Part shown: in pieces, positions 9,955 through 19,327 of the stretch
Position numbering within the stretch: position 1 is the first letter of the stretch
Layout: each line of letters opens with the position of its first letter
Source: Deinococcus aquaedulcis
Lineage (GTDB): Bacteria > Deinococcota > Deinococci > Deinococcales > Deinococcaceae
Length of the DNA stretch: 26,742 nucleotides
Reading direction: 5' to 3'
NCBI RefSeq assembly: GCF_019693445.1
Contig: NZ_JAHRBL010000031.1
Location: 1-26,742 of the forward strand
The notes under the pieces: generated by a model
The model's input: the letters and a program-made list of their open reading frames with translations, nothing else
The model's database searches: none
What the model was told of the DNA's origin: nothing
Made by a program: the position numbers and the translations under genes

Positions 9955-9990
9955 TCAAAAGCCTTCGGTCCGCCTCCAAGCGGCGAAGAC
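9955..9990 (-). terminator. Terminator after gpsA
   Basis: On the minus strand CTTCG-CCGC pairs with GCGG-CGAAG across a six-base loop and a two-base bulge (9963-9988), followed by a TTTT run. It separates gpsA from the nrdJ regulatory region. Confidence 0.6.
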
Positions 9991-10000
9991 CTTATGCAAC

Positions 10001-10963
10001 TTAGTGCCGCTCGGCTTTGGCCTCTCGTTCCATCAGCTGAGCCAGCCCCTCCTGTGGCGTCCATTCGCCCTGCGTCACTTTGGCCACGGCCCGCACAATG
10101 GGCAGGTCGTGGCCGTGGGCGGTGGCCCAGGCGTCCAGCAGACCGGCGGTGCGCAGGCCCTCCACCACTTTGCCGCCCTGCCCCGGATGCTCGCCGCGCG
10201 CCATTGCCTCACCCGCCGCGCGGTTGCGGCTGTGGCGACTGGTGGCCGTGGCGACCAGGTCACCCAGGCCGCTCAGGCCATACACCGTGTCCTCGTGGGC
10301 GCCTTCGGCCTTCAGGTAGCGGCCCATCTCGCGCAGCCCCCGGGTGATGATCGCGGCTTTGGCGTTGTCGCCCAGGTTCAGGCCGTCGGCCAGCCCGGCC
10401 GCCACGGCCATCACGTTTTTCAGCACGCCGCCCAGCTCCACGCCCGTTTCATCCTCGCTGGTGTAGACGCGCAGGGCCGGGGTCATCAGGGCCGCCTGCA
10501 CCGTGCGGGCAAAGCCGGTGTCGCGGCTGGCCACCACCGTGGCCGCTGGCAGCCCGCGCCCCACCTCCTCGGCGTGGTTGGGGCCGCTGAGCACCGCCAC
10601 CCGCGTGAAGCCCAGTTCGCGGGCCAGATGGGTCAGCTGGCTGCCGTCCGGGGCCAGGCCCTTGGCGCACAGCACCACGCCCAGCGACCGGGGCAGCACC
10701 GCCAGCAGGTCCGGCACCCCCACACTGGGCACCACGACCAGCGCAAAGGCGGCGTCGCCGAGCGCCTCGCCCAGATGAGCCGTGACCTCCAGATGCGCCG
10801 GCAGGGTGACGCCCGGGAGATACTCCGCGTTCACCCGCTCCTGGCGCAGCCGCCCGGCAAAATCAGCGCGGCGGGCCCACAGGGTGACAGGGCCGTTGCG
10901 GGCCGCATTCACCGCCAGGGCCGTGCCCCAGCCGCCCGCCCCCAGCACTGGCAGCGCGCTCAT
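10001..10963 (-). CDS. gpsA: NAD(P)H-dependent glycerol-3-phosphate dehydrogenase
   Basis: A 320-aa GpsA that reduces dihydroxyacetone phosphate to sn-glycerol 3-phosphate, the backbone for phospholipid synthesis. The N-terminal dinucleotide fold shows [12 protein letters not shown]. Further family motifs are GPNHAEEV, the catalytic lysine in [27 protein letters not shown] and [20 protein letters not shown]. Length is normal. Its ATG overlaps the stop of the upstream methyltransferase as ATGA, so the two form an operon read from the leaderless promoter before 11715. Confidence 0.96.
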   Translation of the reverse strand: MSALPVLGAGGWGTALAVNAARNGPVTLWARRADFAGRLRQERVNAEYLPGVTLPAHLEVTAHLGEALGDAAFALVVVPSVGVPDLLAVLPRSLGVVLCAKGLAPDGSQLTHLARELGFTRVAVLSGPNHAEEVGRGLPAATVVASRDTGFARTVQAALMTPALRVYTSEDETGVELGGVLKNVMAVAAGLADGLNLGDNAKAAIITRGLREMGRYLKAEGAHEDTVYGLSGLGDLVATATSRHSRNRAAGEAMARGEHPGQGGKVVEGLRTAGLLDAWATAHGHDLPIVRAVAKVTQGEWTPQEGLAQLMEREAKAERH

Positions 10964-11715
10964 GGCCGGGCCTCCGTCGCCCAGGCAAAGACCCAGACGC
11001 GGGGCGTCTCGGGCGTGGGCGGCGCGTAATCGGGATACTCCACGATGTCCCAGCGCTCGAAGCCGGCCTCAGCCAGCAGGGGTTCCAGGTCCGCCGGATC
11101 GTAGCCGCGTTCCTGGTGCACCTCGATGAATTCCTCGCCCTCCACACGGCACAGCGCCTGCACCACGCCCAGGCCTGCCTCGTCATCAAAGTGATGCGAC
11201 CAGTGGTAGTGCACCTCGCCGCTCCCGGGCAGCGGGGCCAGCCCCTCGATGGTGCCGCCGTCCCACAGGTCCTGCACGCCCAGGCGCGTGTTCACGTCGA
11301 AGGCCAGGAGCCCACCGGGCCGCAGGTGGGCGCGGGCCCGGCCCAGGGCAGCCTCGAGGTCGGCGGGGGTCAGCAGATTGTTCAGGCTGTCGAACACGCA
11401 CGTCACCAGATCGAAGGTCTGGCCCAGGTCAAAGGTGCGCAGATCGCCCGGAACGAATGTCAGGTCCGGCAGGCGGCGGCGGGCCTCGGCCAGCATGTCG
11501 CGGCTGGCGTCCAGGCCCGTGACCTGCCAGCCCGCCTTCTGAAGCTCACGGGTAAAGCCGCCAGTGCCGCACGCGAGGTCCAGGGCCCGCCCTGTGGTGT
11601 TCAGGCCGCCGTCGCGCGCATAGGTCAGCACAAAATCGGCCCAGTGGTCGTATTCCACGTCCGCCATGATCGCGTCGTAGACGGCGGCGAGCGCAGTAAA
11701 GGGCGGCTGCTGCAT
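10960..11715 (-). CDS. Class I SAM-dependent methyltransferase
   Basis: A 251-aa soluble methyltransferase. Motif I for S-adenosylmethionine is [15 protein letters not shown], followed by [22 protein letters not shown] and the [13 protein letters not shown] strand. The N-terminal [24 protein letters not shown] is typical of this small-molecule methyltransferase group. The substrate cannot be read from the sequence. TATACT lies 7 nt before the ATG, fitting leaderless expression. It overlaps gpsA by four bases and is the first gene of that operon. Confidence 0.88.
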   Translation of the reverse strand: MQQPPFTALAAVYDAIMADVEYDHWADFVLTYARDGGLNTTGRALDLACGTGGFTRELQKAGWQVTGLDASRDMLAEARRRLPDLTFVPGDLRTFDLGQTFDLVTCVFDSLNNLLTPADLEAALGRARAHLRPGGLLAFDVNTRLGVQDLWDGGTIEGLAPLPGSGEVHYHWSHHFDDEAGLGVVQALCRVEGEEFIEVHQERGYDPADLEPLLAEAGFERWDIVEYPDYAPPTPETPRVWVFAWATEARP

Positions 11716-11722
11716 GAATGGA

Positions 11723-11728
11723 AGTATA
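11723..11728 (-). promoter_or_regulatory. Leaderless -10 box of the methyltransferase-gpsA operon
   Basis: The minus strand reads TATACT, a near-perfect -10 box, 7 nt before the ATG at 11715. No ribosome site lies between, so transcription would start at or next to the start codon. Confidence 0.65.
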
Positions 11729-11907
11729 AGCCCCGCTTCTGCCAGGGTTTCTGCGCCCCCAGTGGGGCCACAGCTGGTCTTCTGTCGCAGATGAGGCGCC
11801 CGGAGTGAACCGGGCGTGAGCCAAGCGGCAAGGGAATGGAGGTGGTGGCGTGGACGGTGCTCGCCTACGGTAAACAGGTCAACTCAACCTTTCCCCGGAG
11901 GACACCC

Positions 11908-12369
11908 ATGAAGCACATGCTGATCGCTGCCGCCCTCGGTACCCTCACCCTCAGCGCCTGCACCCTGGCCGGCAACCCCATCAAGAAGGACGTGACCGGC
12001 CAGCTGCGCGGCTTCAACGCCAACCAGAACCTGGGGCTGGCCATCGTGGGCTTCAATAATGGCCAGTACACGGCCGACGGCACCCAGAGCCAGGTGATCG
12101 ACAAGTTCCTGACTGGGGGCTTCGCCGTGGACCTGCCCACCAACCTGCCCTACGGCACTTACCGGGTGATTGTGTTCCGCGACGCGAACAACAACAACCG
12201 CTATGACACGGGCGACACGGTGCTCAGCGCCGACAACGGCAAGCGCCTGGTGTATGCCCAGCGAGACAACCAGTTCGCTGCTGGTACCAAAGCGGGCTGG
12301 AACCTGGTCAACCCCAACGGTGACGTGCAGACCACGCTGCTGAACAACTACGACCTGAACGCGTTGTAA
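11908..12369 (+). CDS. Small secreted lipoprotein with an Asp/Asn-rich loop
   Basis: A 153-aa predicted lipoprotein. MKHMLIAAALGTLTLSAC ends in lipobox Cys18, giving a membrane-anchored mature protein. The body is probably beta-rich; LPYGTYRVIVFRDANNNNRY resembles small extracellular Ig-like domains. The stretch DANNNNRYDTGD has the D-x-N-x-N ... D spacing of calcium-binding loops. I chose the ATG at 11908 for its GGAGG ribosome site; the longer frame from 11836 is not needed. TACGGT near 11868 may be the -10. A hairpin of unknown role lies upstream at 11797-11816. It converges on the DUF1802 gene across a shared terminator. Function unknown. Confidence 0.82.
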   Translation: MKHMLIAAALGTLTLSACTLAGNPIKKDVTGQLRGFNANQNLGLAIVGFNNGQYTADGTQSQVIDKFLTGGFAVDLPTNLPYGTYRVIVFRDANNNNRYDTGDTVLSADNGKRLVYAQRDNQFAAGTKAGWNLVNPNGDVQTTLLNNYDLNAL

Positions 12370-12383
12370 CGGGCAAGGCAAGG

Positions 12384-12415
12384 AAAGGGGGAGGCTAAGC
12401 AAGCCTCCCCCTTTT
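12384..12415. terminator. Strong bidirectional terminator
   Basis: AAAGGGGGAGGCT (12384-12396) and AGCCTCCCCCTTT (12402-12414) form a 13-pair stem with a five-base loop, with T runs reading out on both strands. It serves both the lipoprotein and the convergent DUF1802 gene, whose stop codon begins at 12417. Confidence 0.9.
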
Positions 12416-12963
12416 CAGTTCTGGATCAATGCTTCGAGGTGCTGCTGTCGGCGCTGCAATTCCACCTCTGGTATGACGGCTTCACCAGCGGCAACATTCA
12501 GGTCTCCCAGAGGCACCCAGCTCACGCACCCCAGCATCTCTGGGGTTTCGGGGACGTTGAGGGACGGCGTCAGGGGCCGAATGCGCAGGAGCAGGGCGTG
12601 AACCCAGGGGCGATTGCGGTAGTGAAAACGCCGCTCAATGGCCGCCGCTGTCAGGGCCTGGAGAGGCTCTAGCCGCAGCGCCACGTCCAGCGACTCGATC
12701 TTGTGGACCGCCACCACTTCGGCCAATGCAGGTAACTGGATGGCGCCGGGTTGGGGATCATCGCGCAGAAGCGGCTGATACTGCGCCTGCAGCTCGGCAG
12801 CATTCTGATGCAGGAAGGTGGGATAGAGGAGAAACGAACGGTGCTCTACCTCAAAGCCATCATGCGTCTCCATGATGCCGCCCTTGCGGACCAACAGCGA
12901 GAGGTGGCCTTGGGTGAGGAGTTGGGCCTGAGTGTCCCATTCTTTGAGGGCAGAAAAACTCAT
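12415..12963 (-). CDS. DUF1802 family protein
   Basis: A 182-aa protein matching the DUF1802 pattern: ALKEWDTQAQLLTQG, then LLVRKGGIMETHDGFEVEH and FLLYPTFLHQNA in the N-terminal half, and WVPL near the C-terminus. The family has no assigned function that I know. TAGAGT lies 6 nt before the ATG, so expression is probably leaderless and independent of the ligase-like gene 21 bp upstream on the same strand. The stop lies inside the shared terminator. Confidence 0.82.
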   Translation of the reverse strand: MSFSALKEWDTQAQLLTQGHLSLLVRKGGIMETHDGFEVEHRSFLLYPTFLHQNAAELQAQYQPLLRDDPQPGAIQLPALAEVVAVHKIESLDVALRLEPLQALTAAAIERRFHYRNRPWVHALLLRIRPLTPSLNVPETPEMLGCVSWVPLGDLNVAAGEAVIPEVELQRRQQHLEALIQN

Positions 12964-12983
12964 GGTAAAACTCTAGCTCCATT

Positions 12984-14342
12984 TCACCTCGATTTTGAAA
13001 TTGAAGTGAGTGCTATACCCAGGAGCAGCCATGCTATAGGAGCAAATCTTATAATTTCTGGCCATGTGAATAGGTAGACAGAATAAGCCATAAGAGCAGC
13101 GGATAATCCAGTCACCTGAAACATCGTCTGTTTGATGCCTGAGAAAAGAAGTATAGTGAATATAATGCCTGCTGGTATGCCAAAGGTCAAAGCATAATCA
13201 AGAAATTCGTTGTGCACCTTATTAATGGCAAGATGAATGATCTCCTTCTTGCCGTCTGGACGTTCAATTAAAAAACTAGGTGCCTGTTCTGCTGACTGGG
13301 ATAGACGCTTGATCACTTTAATATCTGTCATGCCGGTGCCTGTAGGATCTCCAGCGAGCAGGATGTCGCTTGGTTGTGTCGCCATAAAACGCCATAGGCC
13401 AGGAGGCCCCCATCCCATGAGAGGCTTCTGTGCAATCCCGTCAATTGCTGATTTCCAAAGGAATCCTCGTCCACTGCTGTTCGTCAAAGCCTGAGTCTGA
13501 TCGTGGCCTAAAAAAGAAAGATTTCGCCCTTCGGTAGGGCCAAATATGGCAGTTAAGCTGAACAGGAGTGCCCCGAAAATTAAGGGTTTAAAGACAATCT
13601 TTTGACGGGATAGAGGATCCCACACAAGAAGCCACATCAGACTAAGCCCACCTGCCAGCCAAGCACCTCTAGTCCATGATCCCAGCCAAGCCCAGGTGAT
13701 CAAGCCAATGGCCGTCCCGAGCCATCGCTGCTGCTGCGATGAGCACCTTGGTAGAGCCCAGACAATTAGGGGGAGCAGAAGGGCCAGCGCGCCTCCCATA
13801 TATCCGCGATTACCGAGTGTGCCGCCATACAGAGTAGCTGTCACGCCTTGAAACGCACCTTCGCCTGGCACCCCTAGCAAACCCCATTGCTGTAGGATAT
13901 TGGTTAATGCAAGAAGCGAAGTGCCTATTGCGAAAGCCTGAGCGCAGCAAAGGCTAACTGCTAATGCTCCTCGGTCTTGTGCCCAGGTGAGGCCCGCCAA
14001 AGCCACAATGATGTAAACGATGTGCATGAATACGCCATCGCCCCGGTCAGACGCGCCATACCAAGTGAACAAGCTGTGGTGCACAGCGAGCCCGCCGAGT
14101 ATGAGCCATCCGGCTAGCGCTAGAAGCCACCAGAAGGCAGGTATGAGGCGCTGGGTGACATGCACGCGCATCACTAGCACGGCAGCTGGGAGGATCACCC
14201 CATACAACCACCATAACTTTGGGTAGAGGTAGACATCGTCAAACGAGAGAGTAACTACTGGATTAATCAACAGAGGCAGGATGACAAGAGCAAAAAGAAG
14301 AAGACGGATATGGGAAGAGCGAAACGTATAGTGGGTTTTCAT
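12984..14342 (-). CDS. O-antigen ligase-like (Wzy_C family) membrane protein
   Basis: A 452-aa multi-pass membrane protein with about ten hydrophobic segments. Two features fit the WaaL/PglL/TfpO-like ligase family: a periplasmic loop with SSGRGFLWKSAIDGIAQKPL and GWGPPGLWR, and the later HNEFLDYALTFGIPAG, in which the histidine is typical. Such enzymes transfer a lipid-linked glycan to LPS, polymer or protein. I chose the ATG at 14342 because CATAAT lies 6 nt before it; ATG 14381 would add 13 polar residues. GC content is clearly lower than in neighbouring genes, indicating acquisition. It follows the type IV pilin gene on the same strand across an AT-rich spacer, so pilin O-glycosylation is a plausible role. 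Polymer ligation remains possible. Confidence 0.8.
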   Translation of the reverse strand: MKTHYTFRSSHIRLLLFALVILPLLINPVVTLSFDDVYLYPKLWWLYGVILPAAVLVMRVHVTQRLIPAFWWLLALAGWLILGGLAVHHSLFTWYGASDRGDGVFMHIVYIIVALAGLTWAQDRGALAVSLCCAQAFAIGTSLLALTNILQQWGLLGVPGEGAFQGVTATLYGGTLGNRGYMGGALALLLPLIVWALPRCSSQQQRWLGTAIGLITWAWLGSWTRGAWLAGGLSLMWLLVWDPLSRQKIVFKPLIFGALLFSLTAIFGPTEGRNLSFLGHDQTQALTNSSGRGFLWKSAIDGIAQKPLMGWGPPGLWRFMATQPSDILLAGDPTGTGMTDIKVIKRLSQSAEQAPSFLIERPDGKKEIIHLAINKVHNEFLDYALTFGIPAGIIFTILLFSGIKQTMFQVTGLSAALMAYSVYLFTWPEIIRFAPIAWLLLGIALTSISKSR

Positions 14343-14381
14343 AGGAAAATTATGGCATTGACTTTGGCGGTTGAAAAACAT

Positions 14382-14744
14382 ATCGTCCCATACATTTCGT
14401 AAAATAGATCATTTGGGGTAATGGTAAAAAATTCTATGTCATAATGATCATAGGGCTTGAAAAGATTTATCTTGGCATTGGTTGTTTACGTTTCATGAGT
14501 GTTTAAATTTCTGTATAATAATATCATATTAATATCCCCTTGTCTGATTATCGGGAGATAATCCAATAGAGGAGTTAAAAATGATATAAAATATAAAAAC
14601 AAACATTAATAACTCATATCGAGATTCTCGTGAGAATTAAGACAGCTGATAGAAAGTGTGTAATATATAATGTAACTGTTGTATGAAGCTGTCAGAAATC
14701 ACAAACATTTTTATAAGAAGGTTAATAATTTAAAACATCGGTAT
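14382..14744. other. Very AT-rich spacer without genes
   Basis: Between the ligase-like gene and the pilin terminator lie about 360 bp of extremely AT-rich DNA in an otherwise GC-rich chromosome. I find no credible gene; the only good ribosome site, GAGGAG at 14571-14576, precedes ATG ATA TAA. Inverted repeats are GATTATC/GATAATC (14546-14563), ATTCTC/GAGAAT (14624-14637) and GACAGCT/AGCTGTC (14641-14693). The promoter of the ligase-like gene is at its left edge. It looks like imported DNA or a promoter/silencer-binding region. Confidence 0.6.
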
Positions 14745-14781
14745 ATAAATTAAAATAAGCCACAACCTCATCGGTGTGGCC
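14745..14781 (-). terminator. Terminator after the pilin gene
   Basis: On the minus strand GCCACACC (14780-14773) pairs with GGTTGTGGC (14767-14759) with one bulged T, followed by a T-rich tail (TTATTTTAATTT). It ends the pilin transcript 18 bp after the stop. Confidence 0.7.
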
Positions 14782-14798
14782 TAGTTCGTTGAATAGAG

Positions 14799-15236
14799 TT
14801 AGCTTGCGCCAGCCGTTAGAGTGCTGGGGGTAATGGTGTAGGTGTTTTTACCGCGACGGTCTTTCACAGTGATGGTGTAAGTCGCATTTCCACCGTTGGC
14901 AGGAGCAGTAGCAGTATCAATAATCATGTTGGCGTCCTTGCAGTTCGCTGCCAGGCCATCAACGTTTGCTTCCGTTACAGCATTGTTGCTGCCATCATTA
15001 CCAAAAGTGTAGCTGGTTGCATCGGCGGCTTTGCTAATGGGGAAGTAGGTCTGCTTATCAATCTGGTACGTAGCCTGTGCGGTCTGAATGCTCTTCGCGC
15101 AACTGGACGCACCGGTGTCATATCCACGCTTCTGAGCACCCAGCAGGTTGGGGATCAGCACGGCGGCCAGGATGCCGATGATGGCGATGACGATCAGCAG
15201 CTCGATCAGGGTGAAGCCTTGGGTCGTGTTCTTCAT
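14799..15236 (-). CDS. Type IV pilin-like protein
   Basis: A 145-aa prepilin. MKNTTQG precedes the processing site, then FTLIELLIVIAIIGILAAVLIPN: a glycine before a methylatable Phe, Glu at +5, and a long hydrophobic helix, as in type IVa pilins and pseudopilins. Two later cysteines (SSCAKS and ANCKDA) could form the disulphide loop. The tail is Ser/Thr-rich and ends in serine (PSTLTAGAS). Start ATG 15236 has AGGAGT 5 nt upstream. The prepilin would be processed by a PilD-type peptidase encoded elsewhere. The O-antigen-ligase-like gene lies downstream on the same strand, suggesting glycosylation. It may be the major pilin or a minor one. Confidence 0.88.
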   Translation of the reverse strand: MKNTTQGFTLIELLIVIAIIGILAAVLIPNLLGAQKRGYDTGASSCAKSIQTAQATYQIDKQTYFPISKAADATSYTFGNDGSNNAVTEANVDGLAANCKDANMIIDTATAPANGGNATYTITVKDRRGKNTYTITPSTLTAGAS

Positions 15237-15478
15237 GGTAACTCCTGGGTGCGGCGGGCCGGTTAAGGGATAAATGGGCCAGACCTCGCCTGCGTATGGC
15301 TAGCCGGTGTTCGGGTGTCTCCCGTCCTGGCTTGATCCCAACTCTACGGGGGCCGTTCTCACAGGAGTCTTACCGGATTGCAAGCCAATAAACGTTTCGA
15401 TCTTGAAGCGTGAATCAGGAAAATAGCGTGCTCAGGCAAGAATTTCTCCTGCATACGGTTCATCAGGCTTTGTAAGAC

Positions 15479-15507
15479 TTGGGGGCTTTGCCTGCGGGTG
15501 GTATGCT
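15479..15507 (+). promoter_or_regulatory. Probable dnaB promoter
   Basis: TTGGGG (15479-15484), a 17-bp spacer and TATGCT (15502-15507) make a sigma70-type promoter. The leader of about 140 nt to the TTG start contains a GGGCAG/CTGCCC hairpin (15511-15540). The rest of the 15237-15478 spacer between pilin and dnaB shows no gene; the pilin promoter must be within it but no clear box stands out. Confidence 0.5.
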
Positions 15508-15656
15508 GGCGGGCAGTTCAGCCGAGTGGCGCCGCTGCCCGGTGAATGGGCGTGCTCTTCAGGCCGCCCCTGATTTCATCAAGCACATGGACATGCGCGC
15601 AGGTCGCAGAGGTGCGCCCTCTGTCAGGCTGCGTGTGTGGGCCAGAGGAGAGGCTT

Positions 15657-17002
<1,346 letters not shown>

Positions 17003-17003
<1 letters not shown>

Positions 17004-17674
17004 TGCCCGAGGATCAGAACAAGGCCGCTGGTGCCGCCGGGCAGCGCCGCCGCCGCCGTCGCCGGGGGGCCCCGCAGCAGGCCCGGCCCGGTCAGGTGAC
17101 GACCACCACCGCCACGCCCGTGCCCGCTGCGCCCAGCAAGCGCGGCCAGAAGCGCCCCCTGGCCGAGCCCCGCATTGGCGTGGGCTGCATTGTCCTGCGC
17201 GGTGACGAAATTCTGCTGGTGCGCGAGCGGGGCCGCTGGTCGCTGCCCAAGGGTGGCCTGGAAGCCGGCGAACTGGTGCAGGACGGCGCCCGGCGTGAGA
17301 CCTTCGAGGAAACCGGCTTGGTGGTGGAACTGCGCGACCTTGCCTTCATCGTGGAGTTCCAGGCGGTGACCTGGGGGCACCACCTGCAGTTCTTCTACAC
17401 AGGGCGCGAGGTGGGCGGCAAACTGGAACCCCGCGACCCGGACCGCGACGTGCAGGAGGCGCGCTTCGTGCCCATCCGGCAGCTGCGCGAGTTCATTCGC
17501 TTCCGGCCGCGTCTGGTGGCCCTGGAAACGTGGCTGCGCGAGCGCCGGCCCCGGCACTTTGTCTTTAATCTGGACAAGGAACCGGCCATGCTGCGCAAGC
17601 GCCGCCGGGTGGGCGAGCCCTCGCCGGGCGCGGCGGCCCAGGAACCGGAACTGACGGGCGAGCCGGACTTGTAA
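17003..17674 (+). CDS. Nudix hydrolase
   Basis: A 223-aa protein with a perfect Nudix box at about residues 84-106: G-x5-E-x7-R-E-x-x-E-E-x-G, read as GGLEAGE ... RRETFEETGL. Nudix enzymes hydrolyse nucleoside diphosphates linked to another group; the substrate here is not evident. The first 50 residues are a basic, low-complexity tail (RRRRRRRGAPQQ), which may bind nucleic acid. A basic stretch (LRKRRRVGEP) also follows the domain. The ATG at 17003 shares a base with the dnaB stop (TGATG), and GGAGG is 7 nt upstream, so it is translated with DnaB. Confidence 0.92.
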
Positions 17675-17689
17675 AGAGGACGCAGAGGC

Positions 17690-17716
17690 GTGGGGGCAGG
17701 ACACCCCCACCTTTCT
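17690..17716 (+). terminator. Probable terminator after the dnaB-Nudix operon
   Basis: GTGGGGG (17690-17696) pairs with CCCCCAC (17704-17710) around a seven-base loop, followed by CTTTCT. The T run is short, so termination may be partial. Confidence 0.55.
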
Positions 17717-17746
17717 GTTGCTGGCTAAATCTGCTAATATCAGAAT

Positions 17747-17953
17747 ATGAAGCGTCTGTTACGCAAAGAGGCCGATCCACTGCCTGCCAGCGGACGCGGC
17801 TACCAGCATGTGTGCCCGCGTTGCGCGCAGGCCATGACCCTGCACGATCTGCGCGACGGGGATCAGGCGTACTGGTGCCATCCGTGCGGGCAGGGGCACC
17901 GCGCCAGCGATCCGCCACCTGCCGCGCTGCGGCCCTTGCCCCAGGCCGGGTAA
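17747..17953 (+). CDS. Small zinc-ribbon-like protein
   Basis: A 68-aa protein with two cysteine pairs, CPRC and CHPC, spaced as in a zinc ribbon (VCPRCAQAM ... YWCHPCGQGH). TAATAT lies 6 nt before the ATG, giving a good leaderless promoter. The ends are basic and proline-rich. No specific family recognised; a nucleic-acid-binding or accessory role is possible but not shown. Confidence 0.7.
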   Translation: MKRLLRKEADPLPASGRGYQHVCPRCAQAMTLHDLRDGDQAYWCHPCGQGHRASDPPPAALRPLPQAG

Positions 17954-18068
17954 GAAGAGAGCAGTTCTTCGGGCAAGCCGCGTGGGTGCCTGGAAGCGCC
18001 CGGTCGCCGCCAGCAGCCCTCCACCCAGTGGCCGTGCCGGGTGACGCGGCTCCGCTATGCTGAAGGCC

Positions 18069-18785
18069 ATGACTTTGTTTTCCACCCCCACGGTGTCCAG
18101 GGCTGCCGCGCCGGACGCGCTGCTGGCGGGGCAAGTGATTGCGGTGACCGGGGCGGACCAGGGCTACGGCCGCGTGGTGAGTGCGGCGCTGGCCCGCGCC
18201 GGGGCCAGTGTGGTGCTGATCGGCAACAACAGCGAAACGCTGGCGGTGGCGGCCAGCCAGCTGGAGCACGCGGGCGGGCATGCCATTCCCATCAAGGCCG
18301 ATGTGGGCGTGCCGCTGGACTGGCTGAGCGCCCAGACCCGCATTCTGGACATCTACGGTGCGCTGCACGGCATCGTGCATTTGGCCGATAAGCGGGCCCA
18401 CACCGAGTTCACCATGCTCAGCGAAAGCGAGTGGATGGACCTGTTTAACTGCAATGTCAAAAGCAGTGTGGCCATCGCCCAGATTCTGCGCCGCCGCCTG
18501 CCGGAAACCTGGCTGACGATCATCGGGCCGCACCTGGATGAGCGCGGTTTGCAGGTCCATCCGCAGCGCGGCGCCATTCGGGGGCTGGTGGAACAGGCCC
18601 ACGCCGAGGACCTGCGGCTCAACCTGCTGCTGCCGGCGCGGGCCAGCAGCGGCGAGGAGCCGCTGGACCGCCCGCTGGCTGCCGCTGTCCTGGCCCTGGC
18701 CAGCCCGGCCCTGGGCCACCTGCGCGGCAACGTGCTGGAGGTTCCGCTGCCCGAGGTGCCCCGGGTGCGGCCCGAGGGGCGGTAG
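18069..18785 (+). CDS. SDR-fold protein lacking the catalytic motif
   Basis: A 238-aa protein with the short-chain dehydrogenase fold. The dinucleotide loop is AVTGADQGYGRVV, and later strands carry VVLIGNN, IKADV and FNCNVKSSVAIAQ. The usual NNAG is replaced by VHLADK, the catalytic Ser strand reads TWLTIIGP, and no YxxxK is present where it should follow. It is therefore probably not a normal oxidoreductase and may be regulatory or bind a nucleotide. I chose ATG 18069 because TATGCT is 7 nt upstream; ATG 18057 overlaps that box. It ends 4 bp before nrdR, so the two are likely co-transcribed. Confidence 0.8.
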   Translation: MTLFSTPTVSRAAAPDALLAGQVIAVTGADQGYGRVVSAALARAGASVVLIGNNSETLAVAASQLEHAGGHAIPIKADVGVPLDWLSAQTRILDIYGALHGIVHLADKRAHTEFTMLSESEWMDLFNCNVKSSVAIAQILRRRLPETWLTIIGPHLDERGLQVHPQRGAIRGLVEQAHAEDLRLNLLLPARASSGEEPLDRPLAAAVLALASPALGHLRGNVLEVPLPEVPRVRPEGR

Positions 18786-18789
18786 CGCC

Positions 18790-19236
18790 GTGCGCTGTCC
18801 TTACTGCTCGGCCCCCGACAGCAAGGTGGTCAATTCTCGTCCCAGTGACGACGGTGCCAGTATTCGCCGCCGCCGCGAATGCCTGAACTGTGCGCGGCGC
18901 TTTACCACCTACGAGCGCGCGCAGCTTGAGCCCCTGATGGTGGTGAAACGCAGCGGGCCCCGCGAAGCCTTTAACCCCGACAAGCTGCTGCGCGGGCTGG
19001 TGCTGGCCAGCGAAAAACGCCCGGTGGACAGCGACGCCCTGCGCGCCTTCGCTTACGGCTTCGAAGACGACGTGCAGGCTGCCGAGATTCGCAGCGAGGA
19101 AATTGGCCGCCGCGCCATGACCTTTCTGCGCCCACTGGACGACGTGGCGTATATCCGCTTTGCCAGTGTGTACCGCGACTTTGATTCGCTGGAGCGCTTT
19201 ATTGAGGAGATCCGGGGCCTGAAAGACGAGGGGTAG
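18790..19236 (+). CDS. nrdR: Transcriptional repressor NrdR
   Basis: A 148-aa NrdR, the repressor that senses (d)ATP and controls ribonucleotide reductase genes. The N-terminal zinc ribbon has CPYC (3-6) and CLNC (31-34), followed by RRFTTYERAQ. The ATP-cone begins at about residue 49 (VVKRSGPREAFNPDKLLRGL) and ends near IRFASVYRDFDSLERFIEEI. Start is GTG 18790, giving MRCPYC, the standard NrdR start; the longer frame is the shadow of the upstream gene. Its predicted targets include the tandem boxes before nrdJ (9876-9922). Confidence 0.96.
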   Translation: MRCPYCSAPDSKVVNSRPSDDGASIRRRRECLNCARRFTTYERAQLEPLMVVKRSGPREAFNPDKLLRGLVLASEKRPVDSDALRAFAYGFEDDVQAAEIRSEEIGRRAMTFLRPLDDVAYIRFASVYRDFDSLERFIEEIRGLKDEG

Positions 19237-19327
19237 GCAGTGAGGAGTTGGGGCTTGTCCTGTTCCGGCCTGACACCTGCCCTGCGTCGTCAGTCCGCTG
19301 CAGCCCTCAGCGACCCAGCCGGGCGAC

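Noticed and set aside
15502..15545. tRNA-like sequence (GTTCAGCCGAGTGG) in the dnaB leader
   Set aside because: Only a simple hairpin forms; no anticodon or T arm follows.
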